Shown: positions 16,758 to 24,609 of the stretch, one piece after another
Position numbering within the stretch: the stretch's first letter is position 1
Layout: every line of letters begins with the position of its first letter
Source of the DNA: Halodurantibacterium flavum
GTDB taxonomy: Bacteria; Pseudomonadota; Alphaproteobacteria; Rhodobacterales; Rhodobacteraceae
Direction: 5' to 3'
Length of the DNA stretch: 64,000 nt
NCBI RefSeq assembly: GCF_042681825.1
Contig: NZ_JBHUGH010000012.1
Location: 212,771 to 276,770, forward strand
The notes under the pieces: generated by a model
Databases searched by the model: none
What the model was told of the DNA's origin: nothing
Seen by the model: only the letters and a program-made list of their open reading frames with translations
Translations under genes and position numbers: made by a program

Positions 16758-18112
16758 CCGATCCCACCAGCCTGGGCTTTCTCGGGCTACTGGTTCTTCT
16801 GATCCTCATCGCGCTGCGGATGCCGATCGGCTATGCGATGATCCTTGTCGGCGGCGTGGGCATCACCCTTCTGAACGGCCCGGCGCTGATGCTCAACCAG
16901 CTCAAGACGCTCGCCTACGGGCAGTTCTCGGTCTACGACCTGTCGGTGATCCCGATGTTCGTGCTGATGGGGGCGCTGGCGACCAAGGCGGGGTTCAGCC
17001 AGCAGTTGTTCCGCTTCACCAACGCCTGGCTGGGCTGGATGCGGGGCGGCACGGCGATGGCGGGGATCGCCGCCTGCGCCGGGTTCGGCGCCGTTTCGGG
17101 GTCATCGCTTGCGACCGCATCCACCATGGGCAAGGTCGCACTGCCGGAACTGCGGCGCTATCGCTATTCGGGCGCGCTCGCCACCGGGTCGCTGGCTGCG
17201 GGCGGGGTGCTGGGCATCCTTATCCCGCCATCGGTCGTTCTCATCATCTATGCGATCATCGTTGAGGCGAACATCGTCACGATGTTCATGGCCGCGTTCA
17301 TCCCCGGCATCCTCGCCGTGATCTTCTTTCTGCTGACGATCGCGATCTATGTGATCGTCGTCCCCGATGCAGGCCCCGCCGGCGGCACCAAGGACCGGGC
17401 GGAGTTCATTTCGGCGACCCTTGGCGTGATCCCCGTTCTGCTGATCTTCGGCCTCGTTCTGGGCGGGATCTATGGCGGGCTCTACAACCCGACGCCGGCC
17501 GCCGCCGTTGGCGTGTTCCTCGTCTTCGTCTTCGGGATCGTGCAGCGCAAGCTCTCGCTTCGGGCGATGTATGACTCGGTGATCGAGACGGCGAGCACTA
17601 CGGGCATGATCTTTCTGATCCTTCTTGGCGCCGAGCTGATGAAGATCTACATGTCGCGCATCGGCCTGCCGCAGGCCGCCGCCGCATGGATCGGCAATTC
17701 CGGGCTGGAGCCGATGACGGTCCTGGTCCTGCTGCTTCTGGCGCTGATCCTTCTCGGCTGCCTGATGGACAGCCTCTCGATGATCCTGCTGGTCATCCCG
17801 TTCTTCTGGCCGGTGCTGGTGGAACTCAACGGCGGGCTCTATCAGGGTGCGGACGGCGCCGGTTTCGGGATGAGCACGAACGATCTCAAGATCTGGTTCG
17901 GCATACTTGCCTTGATCGTCGTGGAACTGGGGCTTATCACCCCGCCGGTGGGCATGAACGTGTTCGTCATCTCGGCGATGGCCCGCGATACGCCGATGAT
18001 GGAGACCTTCAAGGGCGTGATGCCCTTCTTCGCGGCCGAAATCGTCCGGGTGGTGCTGCTTCTGGCCTTTCCGGGGATCGTGCTCTGGCTGCCGAAGTTC
18101 CTTGCCGGATAG
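16754..18112 (+). CDS. TRAP transporter large permease (DctM family), system 1
   Basis: A 452-residue inner-membrane protein with about twelve hydrophobic segments. DctM hallmarks are DLSVIPMFVLMGALATKAGF, AACAGFGAVSGSSLATAS, GSLAAGGVLGILIPPSVVLIIYA and the C-terminal ELGLITPPVGMNVFVISA. The start at 16754 was chosen because it overlaps the DctQ gene as ATGA. The frame stays open upstream for another 200 codons, but that would overlay two other genes. It catalyses sodium-coupled uptake of the ligand delivered by the receptor at 15190. Confidence 0.92.
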   Translation: MTDPTSLGFLGLLVLLILIALRMPIGYAMILVGGVGITLLNGPALMLNQLKTLAYGQFSVYDLSVIPMFVLMGALATKAGFSQQLFRFTNAWLGWMRGGTAMAGIAACAGFGAVSGSSLATASTMGKVALPELRRYRYSGALATGSLAAGGVLGILIPPSVVLIIYAIIVEANIVTMFMAAFIPGILAVIFFLLTIAIYVIVVPDAGPAGGTKDRAEFISATLGVIPVLLIFGLVLGGIYGGLYNPTPAAAVGVFLVFVFGIVQRKLSLRAMYDSVIETASTTGMIFLILLGAELMKIYMSRIGLPQAAAAWIGNSGLEPMTVLVLLLLALILLGCLMDSLSMILLVIPFFWPVLVELNGGLYQGADGAGFGMSTNDLKIWFGILALIVVELGLITPPVGMNVFVISAMARDTPMMETFKGVMPFFAAEIVRVVLLLAFPGIVLWLPKFLAG

Positions 18113-18127
18113 ACTGAAAGGAAGACC

Positions 18128-19243
18128 ATGACACTGACCCCTCCGTTCCGCGCCGATCATGTCGGCAGCCTGTTGCGCCCGCCGGCGGTCGCCGCGGCGC
18201 GCAAGGCCCGTGCCGAGGGCGCCGACAATGCCGCCGAACTGCGTGCCGCCGAGGATGAGGCGATCCGCGATGTGATCCGGATGCAGGAAGACATTGGCTT
18301 CAAGGCCGTGACCGACGGCGAAATCCGCCGGTCCTTCTGGCATTACGACTTCATGGGGATGCTGACGGGCTTCGACATGGAGGAACGCGACCCGGAACAG
18401 GGCGCCCAGTTCGCGGGCGTCAAGCTCCGCCCGGTCTTCCCGACGATCAAGGGCAAGCTCGACTTTCCCGACGATCATCCGATGCTCGAGCATTTCCGGT
18501 TTGTCGCCGGGAACACGGGTGTCGTGCCCAAGATCTCGATCCCCGGGCCGTCCTGCTGCCATTTCCGCACCGCCAAGGCCGATATCCACCCGGTCGAATA
18601 TCAGGACGCAGAGGTTCTCTTTGCCGATCTGGCGGCGACCTATGCAAAGGCGGTGGCGAAATTCTATGAGGCCGGCTGCCGCTATCTGCAGATGGACGAC
18701 ATCTTTTTCGCCTATCTCTGTGACCCCAAGCACCGCGCCGCCAAGGCCGCCGAAGGGCAGGATCCGGACTGGCTGATCGAGCAGTATGCAAAGATGATGC
18801 ATGACGCGATCAAGGACCGCCCGGCCGACATGGTGATCGGGATGCATATGTGCCGGGGCAACTTCCGGTCCACCCACGCGGCCGAGGGGGCCTATGACCT
18901 GGCGGCGGATGCCGTCTTCAACAAGACCGGTGTCGATATCTTCTTCATGGAGTATGACACCGAACGCGCGGGCGGGCTGGAACCGCTGCGCCTGCTGGCC
19001 AAGGGCAAGCAGCGCGTTCTGCCGGGCTTCATCACGACCAAGACCGGCGAGATGGAAAGCATCGACGATCTGCGCCGCAAGTTCGACGAGGCGGCGAAAT
19101 ACGCCGATCTCGACCAGCTTGGAATCGCGCCGCAATGCGGGTTCGCCTCGACCGAGGAAGGGAACGCGGTCGCGTTTGACGATCAGCGGCGCAAGCTGGA
19201 GCTGGTGATCAGGACGGCCGAAGCGATCTGGGGCGGCGTCTGA
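18128..19243 (+). CDS. MetE-like (cobalamin-independent methionine synthase family) zinc methyltransferase
   Basis: A 371-residue protein corresponding to the C-terminal catalytic half of MetE, without the N-terminal half. It starts with FRADHVGSLLRPPAV, typical of the short YxjG-like branch. Zinc ligands appear intact: His240 and Cys242 in GMHMCRGN, a Glu near 275 in FFMEYD, and Cys337 in PQCGF. Such proteins move methyl or similar groups to or from a zinc-bound thiol; known relatives include short methionine synthases and epoxyalkane:coenzyme M transferase. It lies 15 bp after the DctM gene and so is part of the TRAP operon, which suggests that its substrate or precursor is what the transporter brings in. 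The precise reaction cannot be read from sequence. Confidence 0.75.
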   Translation: MTLTPPFRADHVGSLLRPPAVAAARKARAEGADNAAELRAAEDEAIRDVIRMQEDIGFKAVTDGEIRRSFWHYDFMGMLTGFDMEERDPEQGAQFAGVKLRPVFPTIKGKLDFPDDHPMLEHFRFVAGNTGVVPKISIPGPSCCHFRTAKADIHPVEYQDAEVLFADLAATYAKAVAKFYEAGCRYLQMDDIFFAYLCDPKHRAAKAAEGQDPDWLIEQYAKMMHDAIKDRPADMVIGMHMCRGNFRSTHAAEGAYDLAADAVFNKTGVDIFFMEYDTERAGGLEPLRLLAKGKQRVLPGFITTKTGEMESIDDLRRKFDEAAKYADLDQLGIAPQCGFASTEEGNAVAFDDQRRKLELVIRTAEAIWGGV

Positions 19244-19270
19244 ACCAGCCCCGGACGTGGGACGTGATGC

Positions 19271-19300
19271 AAAAGCCCCGGCAACTGCCGGGGCTTTTTT
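19271..19300. terminator. Bidirectional terminator between convergent operons
   Basis: AAAAGCCCCGGCA and its near-perfect complement TGCCGGGGCTTTT, joined by a short loop, carry A and T runs on either side. It can stop both the rightward TRAP/MetE-like operon and the leftward TRAP operon that ends at 19304. Confidence 0.92.
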
Positions 19301-19303
19301 CGT

Positions 19304-20605
19304 TCAGAGCAGGCTGGGCAGGAACAGCACGATCCCCGGGAAGGCCACCACAAGCGCGATCACCGCGAAATCGGCGATGATGAACGGGACCACCCCGCCA
19401 AAGATCTGCACCACGGTCGCGTATTTCGCGGCGACGTTCCGGATGACAAACACGTTCAGCCCCACGGGCGGCGTGATCATCCCGATTTCCAGCAGTTTCA
19501 CCACGACCACGCCGAACCAGACAAGGCTGATGCCTTCGGCGTTGAAGATCGGGATCAGCACCGGCAAGGTGATCAGCAGCGCGCCGAACGGCTCCATCAC
19601 CATGCCCAGGAGCACATAGATCAGCACCACGATCAGCATCAGCTGCACATAGGTCAGGCCGGCATCGCTCACATAGCTGGCGATGAAGCTCGAAAGGCCG
19701 GTGATCCCCAGAAAGCGGGTGAACATTGCCGCACCGATCCCGATGATGAAGAGCGAGGCCGAGGTCATCAGCGTTTCCAGCAGCGATTGCTTGAGCACCG
19801 GCCAGTTCAGCCGGCCGACAAGCGCCGCACAGCCGAGCGACCCGGCCGCGCCGACCGCGCCCGCCTCGGTCGCGGTGAAAAAGCCGCTGAACATGCCGCC
19901 GAACACCAGGACGATCAGCAAGAGGACCGGCCAGACCTTGCCAAGCGCCGCGCGGGCCGAGAGCTTTTCGTCCTCGATCGGGCGGCGGGGAACGATGTCG
20001 GGGCGCAGCCAGGCGATCACCAGCACGACGATTGCATAGCTCAGCGCGGTGACGATGCCGATGCCGATGCCGCCGATGAAGACGCGGGTGATCGAGGTTT
20101 CGGCAAAGACGCCGTAGATGATCATGAGGATCGATGGCGGGATGAGCGCACCGATCGTCCCGCCCGCGGCGATGGAGCCGGCGGCAAAGCCCGGGTTGTA
20201 GCCCGCGCGCACCATTTCCGGAATGGCGATGCGCCCCATCGCGGCGGCGGTGGCGAGCGATGATCCGCAGACCGCCGCGAAGCCTGAACAGGCAAAGATC
20301 GACGAAATCGCCAATGCGCCCGGCACCCGCCGCAAGAGCGCCTTTGCCGCCTCGAAGAGACCGCCCGTCAGGCCCGAATGAAACGCCACGAACCCCATCA
20401 GAAGGAACATGGGAACCGCGCTCATGGTCCAGCTGGCGACAAAGCTGTAGGGCGTGTTCGACAGGACCCCCAGCGCCGGCTGAACGCCGATCAGCGCGGC
20501 GATCCCGCCGAACGACACCGCCATCAGCGCAAGCGCCACGGGCACGCGGAACAGAAGCAGGAGGATCAGTATGCCTGCGCCCCAGAATCCGGCCTCTACG
20601 TTCAT
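19304..20605 (-). CDS. TRAP transporter large permease (DctM family), system 2
   Basis: A 433-residue membrane protein with about twelve hydrophobic segments. Landmarks are TMSAVPMFLLMGFVAFHSG, FACSGFAAVCGSSLATAAAMG, GSIAAGGTIGALIPPSILMIIYG and LEIGMITPPVGLNVFVIRNVAA. It is the last gene of a leftward operon that starts with the crotonase at 24477, so it likely imports a phenylpropanoid-type acid. The start overlaps the small permease gene by 4 bp. Confidence 0.92.
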   Translation of the reverse strand: MNVEAGFWGAGILILLLLFRVPVALALMAVSFGGIAALIGVQPALGVLSNTPYSFVASWTMSAVPMFLLMGFVAFHSGLTGGLFEAAKALLRRVPGALAISSIFACSGFAAVCGSSLATAAAMGRIAIPEMVRAGYNPGFAAGSIAAGGTIGALIPPSILMIIYGVFAETSITRVFIGGIGIGIVTALSYAIVVLVIAWLRPDIVPRRPIEDEKLSARAALGKVWPVLLLIVLVFGGMFSGFFTATEAGAVGAAGSLGCAALVGRLNWPVLKQSLLETLMTSASLFIIGIGAAMFTRFLGITGLSSFIASYVSDAGLTYVQLMLIVVLIYVLLGMVMEPFGALLITLPVLIPIFNAEGISLVWFGVVVVKLLEIGMITPPVGLNVFVIRNVAAKYATVVQIFGGVVPFIIADFAVIALVVAFPGIVLFLPSLL

Positions 20606-21117
20606 TCTCCGGCTCCTGCGCTGTGCCAGTCCCTGTTGGTGGCGATGAAGAACCCGCGCAGAAGCACGATGACCGCAGCCAGCGCGAACCCGAGCGGGGC
20701 AAGGAAATAGGTGGGCCAGACCGGAACCGCATATTGCAGCGCCGTCACGAAGGTGCCCGTGTTGTAGTTGCGCAGCGCGATGCCCCAGCTTGCATAGGCA
20801 AGTCCGGCATAGACCACCACGGCGATCAGCGCGACCACGACGTCAGAGATGCGGATCAGGCCCTGCGGCATGAAGCCTTCCAGAAGCTCGACGCTGACCA
20901 TGCCGCCACGACGCTCGACCCAGGCAAGCGGCAGGAAGGCCACGAGGACCATGTAGTATCGCGACACGATTTCGACCGTCGCAGGCAGCGGCCCGCCCGA
21001 GACCTGTCGCCAGATCACGTCGGCGCAGACATGCACCATCATCGCAAGGACACCCACCGCCGCAAGCGTGGCAAGCACACTCATCAGAGCATCGACAGCG
21101 CGTCGGATCTGCTCCAT
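20602..21117 (-). CDS. TRAP transporter small permease (DctQ family), system 2
   Basis: A 171-residue protein with four hydrophobic segments (about 13-35, 48-66, 88-110, 130-152) and the DctQ-like stretch YYMVLVAFLPLAWVERRGGMVSVELLEG. It forms the membrane complex with the overlapping large permease. It is separated from the receptor gene by 71 bp that contain a GC-rich hairpin. Confidence 0.85.
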   Translation of the reverse strand: MEQIRRAVDALMSVLATLAAVGVLAMMVHVCADVIWRQVSGGPLPATVEIVSRYYMVLVAFLPLAWVERRGGMVSVELLEGFMPQGLIRISDVVVALIAVVVYAGLAYASWGIALRNYNTGTFVTALQYAVPVWPTYFLAPLGFALAAVIVLLRGFFIATNRDWHSAGAGE

Positions 21118-21152
21118 TCCCCCCTCCCCAGGTAAAGGAACGTGTGGTCAAT

Positions 21153-21180
21153 GGGGCCGCGGCAGGATCGCTGCGGCCCC
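21153..21180 (-). terminator. Intercistronic hairpin after the TRAP receptor gene, system 2
   Basis: GGGGCCGC (21153-21160) pairs exactly with GCGGCCCC (21173-21180), with additional pairing possible in the 12-nt loop. It lies just downstream of the receptor stop codon, within the operon, and has no T run. An RNA-stabilising or partial-termination role is inferred. Confidence 0.6.
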
Positions 21181-21188
21181 GGTTCCGT

Positions 21189-22310
21189 TCAGCCGCCGTA
21201 GGTTGCGGGATCGACCTGATCCCAGACCTCGGACTGGAGCCGTTCGGCAATCGCCTCGGGGTCGCCATTGACCTCTTCGACGATCGCAGTCCATTTCTCG
21301 ACCAGACCGAGGAAGGTTTCGACCCGCTCGCTCGCGTCGGTCATGCCGAACTGCTGTTCCGCGCGGGCAATGGCGTTCTGGCGGTCGGCAACCGCAAATT
21401 CCTCGCTTGCCGCAAGGAAATCGGCATCCGGCTCGATCATCTCGATCCCCGCCTCGGCGGCGGCGGCGCGCGCCTCTTCGGGCATCGCATAGCCCCAGCG
21501 CTGGGTAAAGTCGGCATTGGCGCGGTTGGCGGCGCGGATGATCGCGGCGCGATCCTCGGCCTCAAGCGACTGCCAGACCGGCAGCGAGAAGGCGAAGTTC
21601 GACGTGGCGTGATAGGTGCCAAGCTGGATGCCGGAATAGTTGCTGGCAAGCTCGACAAGGCGGAACGACAAAAGGTCCGCAACCGAGGCCATGGTGCCGT
21701 CGATCACGCCCTGCGACATGGATTCGAACTGGTCGTTCACCGACACATCCGTCGGCACCGCGCCGAAATGTTCGGCCCAGCGGGAAAACGGCGCGCCGCC
21801 GGACCGCAGCCGCAGGCCCCGCAGATCGGCGGCCGTCGCGACGGGGCGGTTGGTCAGGACGGTATAAACGTCGGAAGACCCGGACCCCAGATAGACGATA
21901 CCGAAGCGGCGCATCTCTTCCTGGCAGCTGTCGCAGTTGACCATGTATTCGGTCATTGCGGCGGCCATCGCATGCGGGCTCCGCCCGGTCAGGGCAAGCT
22001 CGCCCGCGAGCGCCATGTTCGGAAGGTCGGCGGGGAAGTAGAGCGGCAGCAGGTTCCCCACCTCGACCAGCTGCGACTGCAGCGCGTCCTTCATCTGGCC
22101 CAGCGTCACGACCTCGGGGCCGAGGATCTGGGCCGTGAGGCGGCCATCGCTTTCTTCCGGCAGGTATTGCGAGAAATTGGTATAGAGCACGCCGTTGGCC
22201 GGATGCGGCGGCGGCGCTGCGGGTGCGGTGCGCAATTCGCGCGCCTCGGCCATGGCGCCGAGGCTCAGCGCGACACCAAGGGCAAACGCAGTCGTCTGAA
22301 GTAGTTTCAT
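21189..22310 (-). CDS. TRAP transporter solute-binding protein (DctP family), system 2
   Basis: The 373-residue precursor has a signal peptide (QTTAFALGVALSLGAMAEA, cleavage near residue 22). It is a DctP-fold receptor, with TNRPVATAADLRGLRLRSGGAPFSRW carrying the ligand-contact arginine and the VNDQFESMSQGVIDGTMASVADLL helix. An unusual CDSCQE motif in mid-protein could form a disulfide in the periplasm. The gene follows the amidohydrolase by 31 bp in the same operon as crotonase and MarR, so its ligand is expected to be a hydroxycinnamate or relative. That assignment is inference from context. Confidence 0.85.
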   Translation of the reverse strand: MKLLQTTAFALGVALSLGAMAEARELRTAPAAPPPHPANGVLYTNFSQYLPEESDGRLTAQILGPEVVTLGQMKDALQSQLVEVGNLLPLYFPADLPNMALAGELALTGRSPHAMAAAMTEYMVNCDSCQEEMRRFGIVYLGSGSSDVYTVLTNRPVATAADLRGLRLRSGGAPFSRWAEHFGAVPTDVSVNDQFESMSQGVIDGTMASVADLLSFRLVELASNYSGIQLGTYHATSNFAFSLPVWQSLEAEDRAAIIRAANRANADFTQRWGYAMPEEARAAAAEAGIEMIEPDADFLAASEEFAVADRQNAIARAEQQFGMTDASERVETFLGLVEKWTAIVEEVNGDPEAIAERLQSEVWDQVDPATYGG

Positions 22311-22341
22311 GATCTCTCCTCCCTGAATCGATCAGTAACGG

Positions 22342-23214
22342 TTACAGGCTCAGCAGTTTCCTCGCATTCTCCTTGAGGATGAGAGGACGGACCTCGTCGC
22401 GGATGTCGATCTTTTCGAAATCGGACAGCCAGCGGTCGGGTGTGATGGCGGGCCAGTCCGACCCGAAAAGCATCTTTTTCCTGAGGATCGTGTTCGCGTA
22501 TTTCACGAAGATTTCGGGGAAATAGCGCGGCGACCAGCCCGACATGTCGATATAGACGTTGGGCTTGTGCGTCGCGACCGACAGCGCCTCTTCCGTCCAG
22601 GGAAAGGACGGGTGCGCCATCACAATCGGCATGTCCGGGAAATCCACCGCCACATCGTCGATGAACATCGGGTTGGAATATTTCAGCCGCATCCCCATGC
22701 CGCCGCGCATCCCCGACCCGACCCCGGTCTGGCCGGTATGGAACAGCGCGATCGCGCCTTCTTCGGCGATGGCCTCATACATCACATAGGCGGAACGGTC
22801 GTTGGGATAGAAGCCTTGCATGGTGGGGTGAAACTTGAAGCCCCGCACGCCGAATTCCCGGACCAGCCGGCGGGCTTCGCGCGCGCCCGCCCGCCCCTTG
22901 GCCGGGTCGATCGAGGCGAAGGGGATCAGCACATCGCTGTTCTCCGCGGCGAGTTTCGCGACATCCTCGTTGGAATAGCGGCGAAAGCCGGTTTCCCGCT
23001 CGGCATCGACCGGAAAGATGACGGCGCCGATCTTGCGTTCACGGTAATAGGCGGCGGTTTCGACAACCGTGGGCAGGTGGTTGTGCCCGGCGGGGTTCTT
23101 GAAATAGGCGGCCATCCCGGCCTGAAATTCGTCATAGCCATCGTCGCGGGGGCCGCAGCAGGGTTCCTCGGCATGGGTGTGGAAGTCGATGGCGATCAGG
23201 TCGTCGATGTTCAT
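22342..23214 (-). CDS. Amidohydrolase family protein (ACMSD-like metal hydrolase)
   Basis: A 290-residue TIM-barrel amidohydrolase. The metal-binding HxH is IDFHTHAEE (His12, His14), a second His lies in IVMAHPSFPW, and the metal Asp lies near the end in FGSDWPAITPDRW. Relatives in phenylpropanoid clusters, such as the couO product of Rhodopseudomonas, hydrolyse 4-hydroxyphenyl-beta-ketoacyl-CoA. Others are decarboxylases of the ACMSD type. It overlaps the MarR gene by 4 bp and sits between crotonase/MarR and a TRAP transporter, so the beta-ketoacyl-CoA hydrolase role is a good inference but not proven. Confidence 0.8.
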   Translation of the reverse strand: MNIDDLIAIDFHTHAEEPCCGPRDDGYDEFQAGMAAYFKNPAGHNHLPTVVETAAYYRERKIGAVIFPVDAERETGFRRYSNEDVAKLAAENSDVLIPFASIDPAKGRAGAREARRLVREFGVRGFKFHPTMQGFYPNDRSAYVMYEAIAEEGAIALFHTGQTGVGSGMRGGMGMRLKYSNPMFIDDVAVDFPDMPIVMAHPSFPWTEEALSVATHKPNVYIDMSGWSPRYFPEIFVKYANTILRKKMLFGSDWPAITPDRWLSDFEKIDIRDEVRPLILKENARKLLSL

Positions 23215-23690
23215 TTGTTCTCCCCCTCCGGCAGCGCGAGGTATTTGCGCAGCAGCCGGCGCAGTTCCGATTCTTCCGCGGCGGTCAGCGTCAGCTTTTC
23301 ACGCGCCTCGAAGCTGGTGAAATGGCCGATATGTTCTGCCACCAGCGCCTCGCCGCCGGGGCTGAGCCGCAGTTCGACCGACCGGCGGTCGTCGTCCGGG
23401 ATGGTCCGTTCCACAAAGCCCGCATCCTCGAAGGCGCGGATCATCTTGGTCATATGCGCGCGCTTGATGATCAGCCGCTGTGCCAGAACGCCTTGGCGGA
23501 TGCCGGGATTCTGCCGGATGATCAGCAGCGCGGAAAACTCGCCCGGACGGATGCCGAAGGGGGCAAGCCCCGCATAGAAATCCTCAAAGCTCGCGAGCTG
23601 CGCCAGCCGCAGCAGAAAGCCGAGCGAGTCGGTGAGTGGCCCCATTTCCACCGCCTCGGGCGTGGTCACGGGCCGCAAGTCGTCAGCCAT
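23211..23690 (-). CDS. MarR-family regulator, probably of the hydroxycinnamate genes (CouR-like)
   Basis: A 159-residue winged-helix protein. The DNA-binding region runs from FSALLIIRQNPGIRQGVLAQRLIIKRAHMTKMIRAFEDAGFVER to DRRSVELRLSPGG, the MarR wing. The start at 23690 lies just inside the crotonase gene end, and a second ATG at 23699 is possible. It overlaps the amidohydrolase gene by 4 bp. MarR proteins in such clusters (CouR, FerR, HcaR types) are repressors released by hydroxycinnamoyl-CoA thioesters. The palindrome at 24525-24557 in the divergent promoter region is the likely operator. Confidence 0.85.
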   Translation of the reverse strand: MADDLRPVTTPEAVEMGPLTDSLGFLLRLAQLASFEDFYAGLAPFGIRPGEFSALLIIRQNPGIRQGVLAQRLIIKRAHMTKMIRAFEDAGFVERTIPDDDRRSVELRLSPGGEALVAEHIGHFTSFEAREKLTLTAAEESELRRLLRKYLALPEGENK

Positions 23691-24477
23691 GGGCCGCACG
23701 CGGAATATCGAGCCGCTTGGCCCGCTTTTCCAGGAAGGCGCGCAGCCGCTCCTCGGCCTCGGGCGTGGCGGAGGTGAGCGCGGACATGAGCGATTCCGTA
23801 AAGAGGCCGTCCTCGTTCGACATGTCCTGAATACGCGGCAGGGCGTTCAGGATGGCGTAGTTGGACATTTCGGCATTGGTCGCCGTCTGGGCGGCAAGTT
23901 CCAGCGCCTTTTCCAGCGCTTTTCCCGGTTCCGAGATATAGTGGATCAGGCCCCAGCGTTCGGCCTCTTCGGGGGTCGCGACCCGGCCCGTCAGCATGAG
24001 GTCGGTCATCCGCGCCGCGCCCATCAGGCGCGCGATGCGCACCGAGCCGCCGCCGCCAACAAAGATGCCGCGCTGCCCCTCGGGCAGGGCAAAGAAGGTC
24101 TTGGGGTCGGCCACCCGCAGATGTGTCGAGGCCGCGAGTTCCAGCCCGCCACCCACCACGGCCCCGTGCAGCGCGGACACGAAGGGGATTGTCCCGCGTT
24201 CGATCCGGTCGAAAATCTCGTGCCACCGCCGCGATCCGCGGATCGCCTCGATCGGCGATTTCACGACATGTTCGCCAAGATCCAGGCCCGCACTGAAATG
24301 ATCTCCGTGACCATGGATCACCGCGGCCTTCGCCTCGGCGCCCGCACGGGCGACGGCCTCTGCCAGCGCCTCGACCACGTTGTCGCTGATCGCATTGCGC
24401 TTGGCCGGACGGTTCAATCCGATGAGCGCGACGGCCCCCTTCTGTTCATAGGTGATGAAACTATCGCTGCTCTGCAT
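23683..24477 (-). CDS. Crotonase/enoyl-CoA hydratase family protein
   Basis: A 264-residue crotonase. Oxyanion-hole segments are HFSAGLDLGEH (about residues 60-70) and HGAVVGGGLELA (about 103-114). The acid in LPEGQRGIFVGGGG sits at a catalytic Glu position, and LTGRVATPEEAERWGLI is the trimer-contact part. In this cluster it should hydrate hydroxycinnamoyl-CoA to the beta-hydroxyacyl-CoA; a hydratase-lyase giving an aromatic aldehyde is the alternative. No vanillin-type aldehyde dehydrogenase lies nearby, while an SDR and an amidohydrolase do, so the hydratase role is favoured. It is the first gene of the leftward operon. Confidence 0.82.
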   Translation of the reverse strand: MQSSDSFITYEQKGAVALIGLNRPAKRNAISDNVVEALAEAVARAGAEAKAAVIHGHGDHFSAGLDLGEHVVKSPIEAIRGSRRWHEIFDRIERGTIPFVSALHGAVVGGGLELAASTHLRVADPKTFFALPEGQRGIFVGGGGSVRIARLMGAARMTDLMLTGRVATPEEAERWGLIHYISEPGKALEKALELAAQTATNAEMSNYAILNALPRIQDMSNEDGLFTESLMSALTSATPEAEERLRAFLEKRAKRLDIPRAAHG

Positions 24478-24524
24478 GGGTTCCTCCGCTCCTCCGGCAT
24501 GATCCTAAGCGGGGCGATGCGATA

Positions 24525-24557
24525 TTGTCCACATGTGTTTTGTTTCCGTGTGGACAA
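24525..24557. promoter_or_regulatory. Palindromic operator candidate between divergent hydroxycinnamate operons
   Basis: TTGTCCACA (24525-24533) and its exact complement TGTGGACAA (24549-24557) are separated by 15 bp, in the 132-bp gap between the crotonase and aryl-CoA synthetase starts. Each arm contains TGGACA pointing outward, which could serve as the -35 hexamer for its own side. A dimeric regulator bound here would cover both promoters. The MarR protein encoded by the second leftward gene is the likely binder. Confidence 0.6.
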
Positions 24558-24609
24558 AAACCGGATTTCGCGTCAGGTTCCCTGTGGGAGCATGTTGAGG
24601 GGGGATCGC

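Noticed and set aside
17102..19135. Leftward open frame of 677 codons opposite the TRAP and MetE-like genes
   Set aside because: It is antisense to two well-recognised genes, has the skewed His/Asp/Arg-rich composition of GC-rich shadow frames, and shows no motifs.
23632..24609. N-terminal extension of the aryl-CoA synthetase by 326 codons
   Set aside because: The extension lies opposite crotonase and MarR and contains no domain. The start at 24610 has a proper ribosome-binding site and gives the family length.
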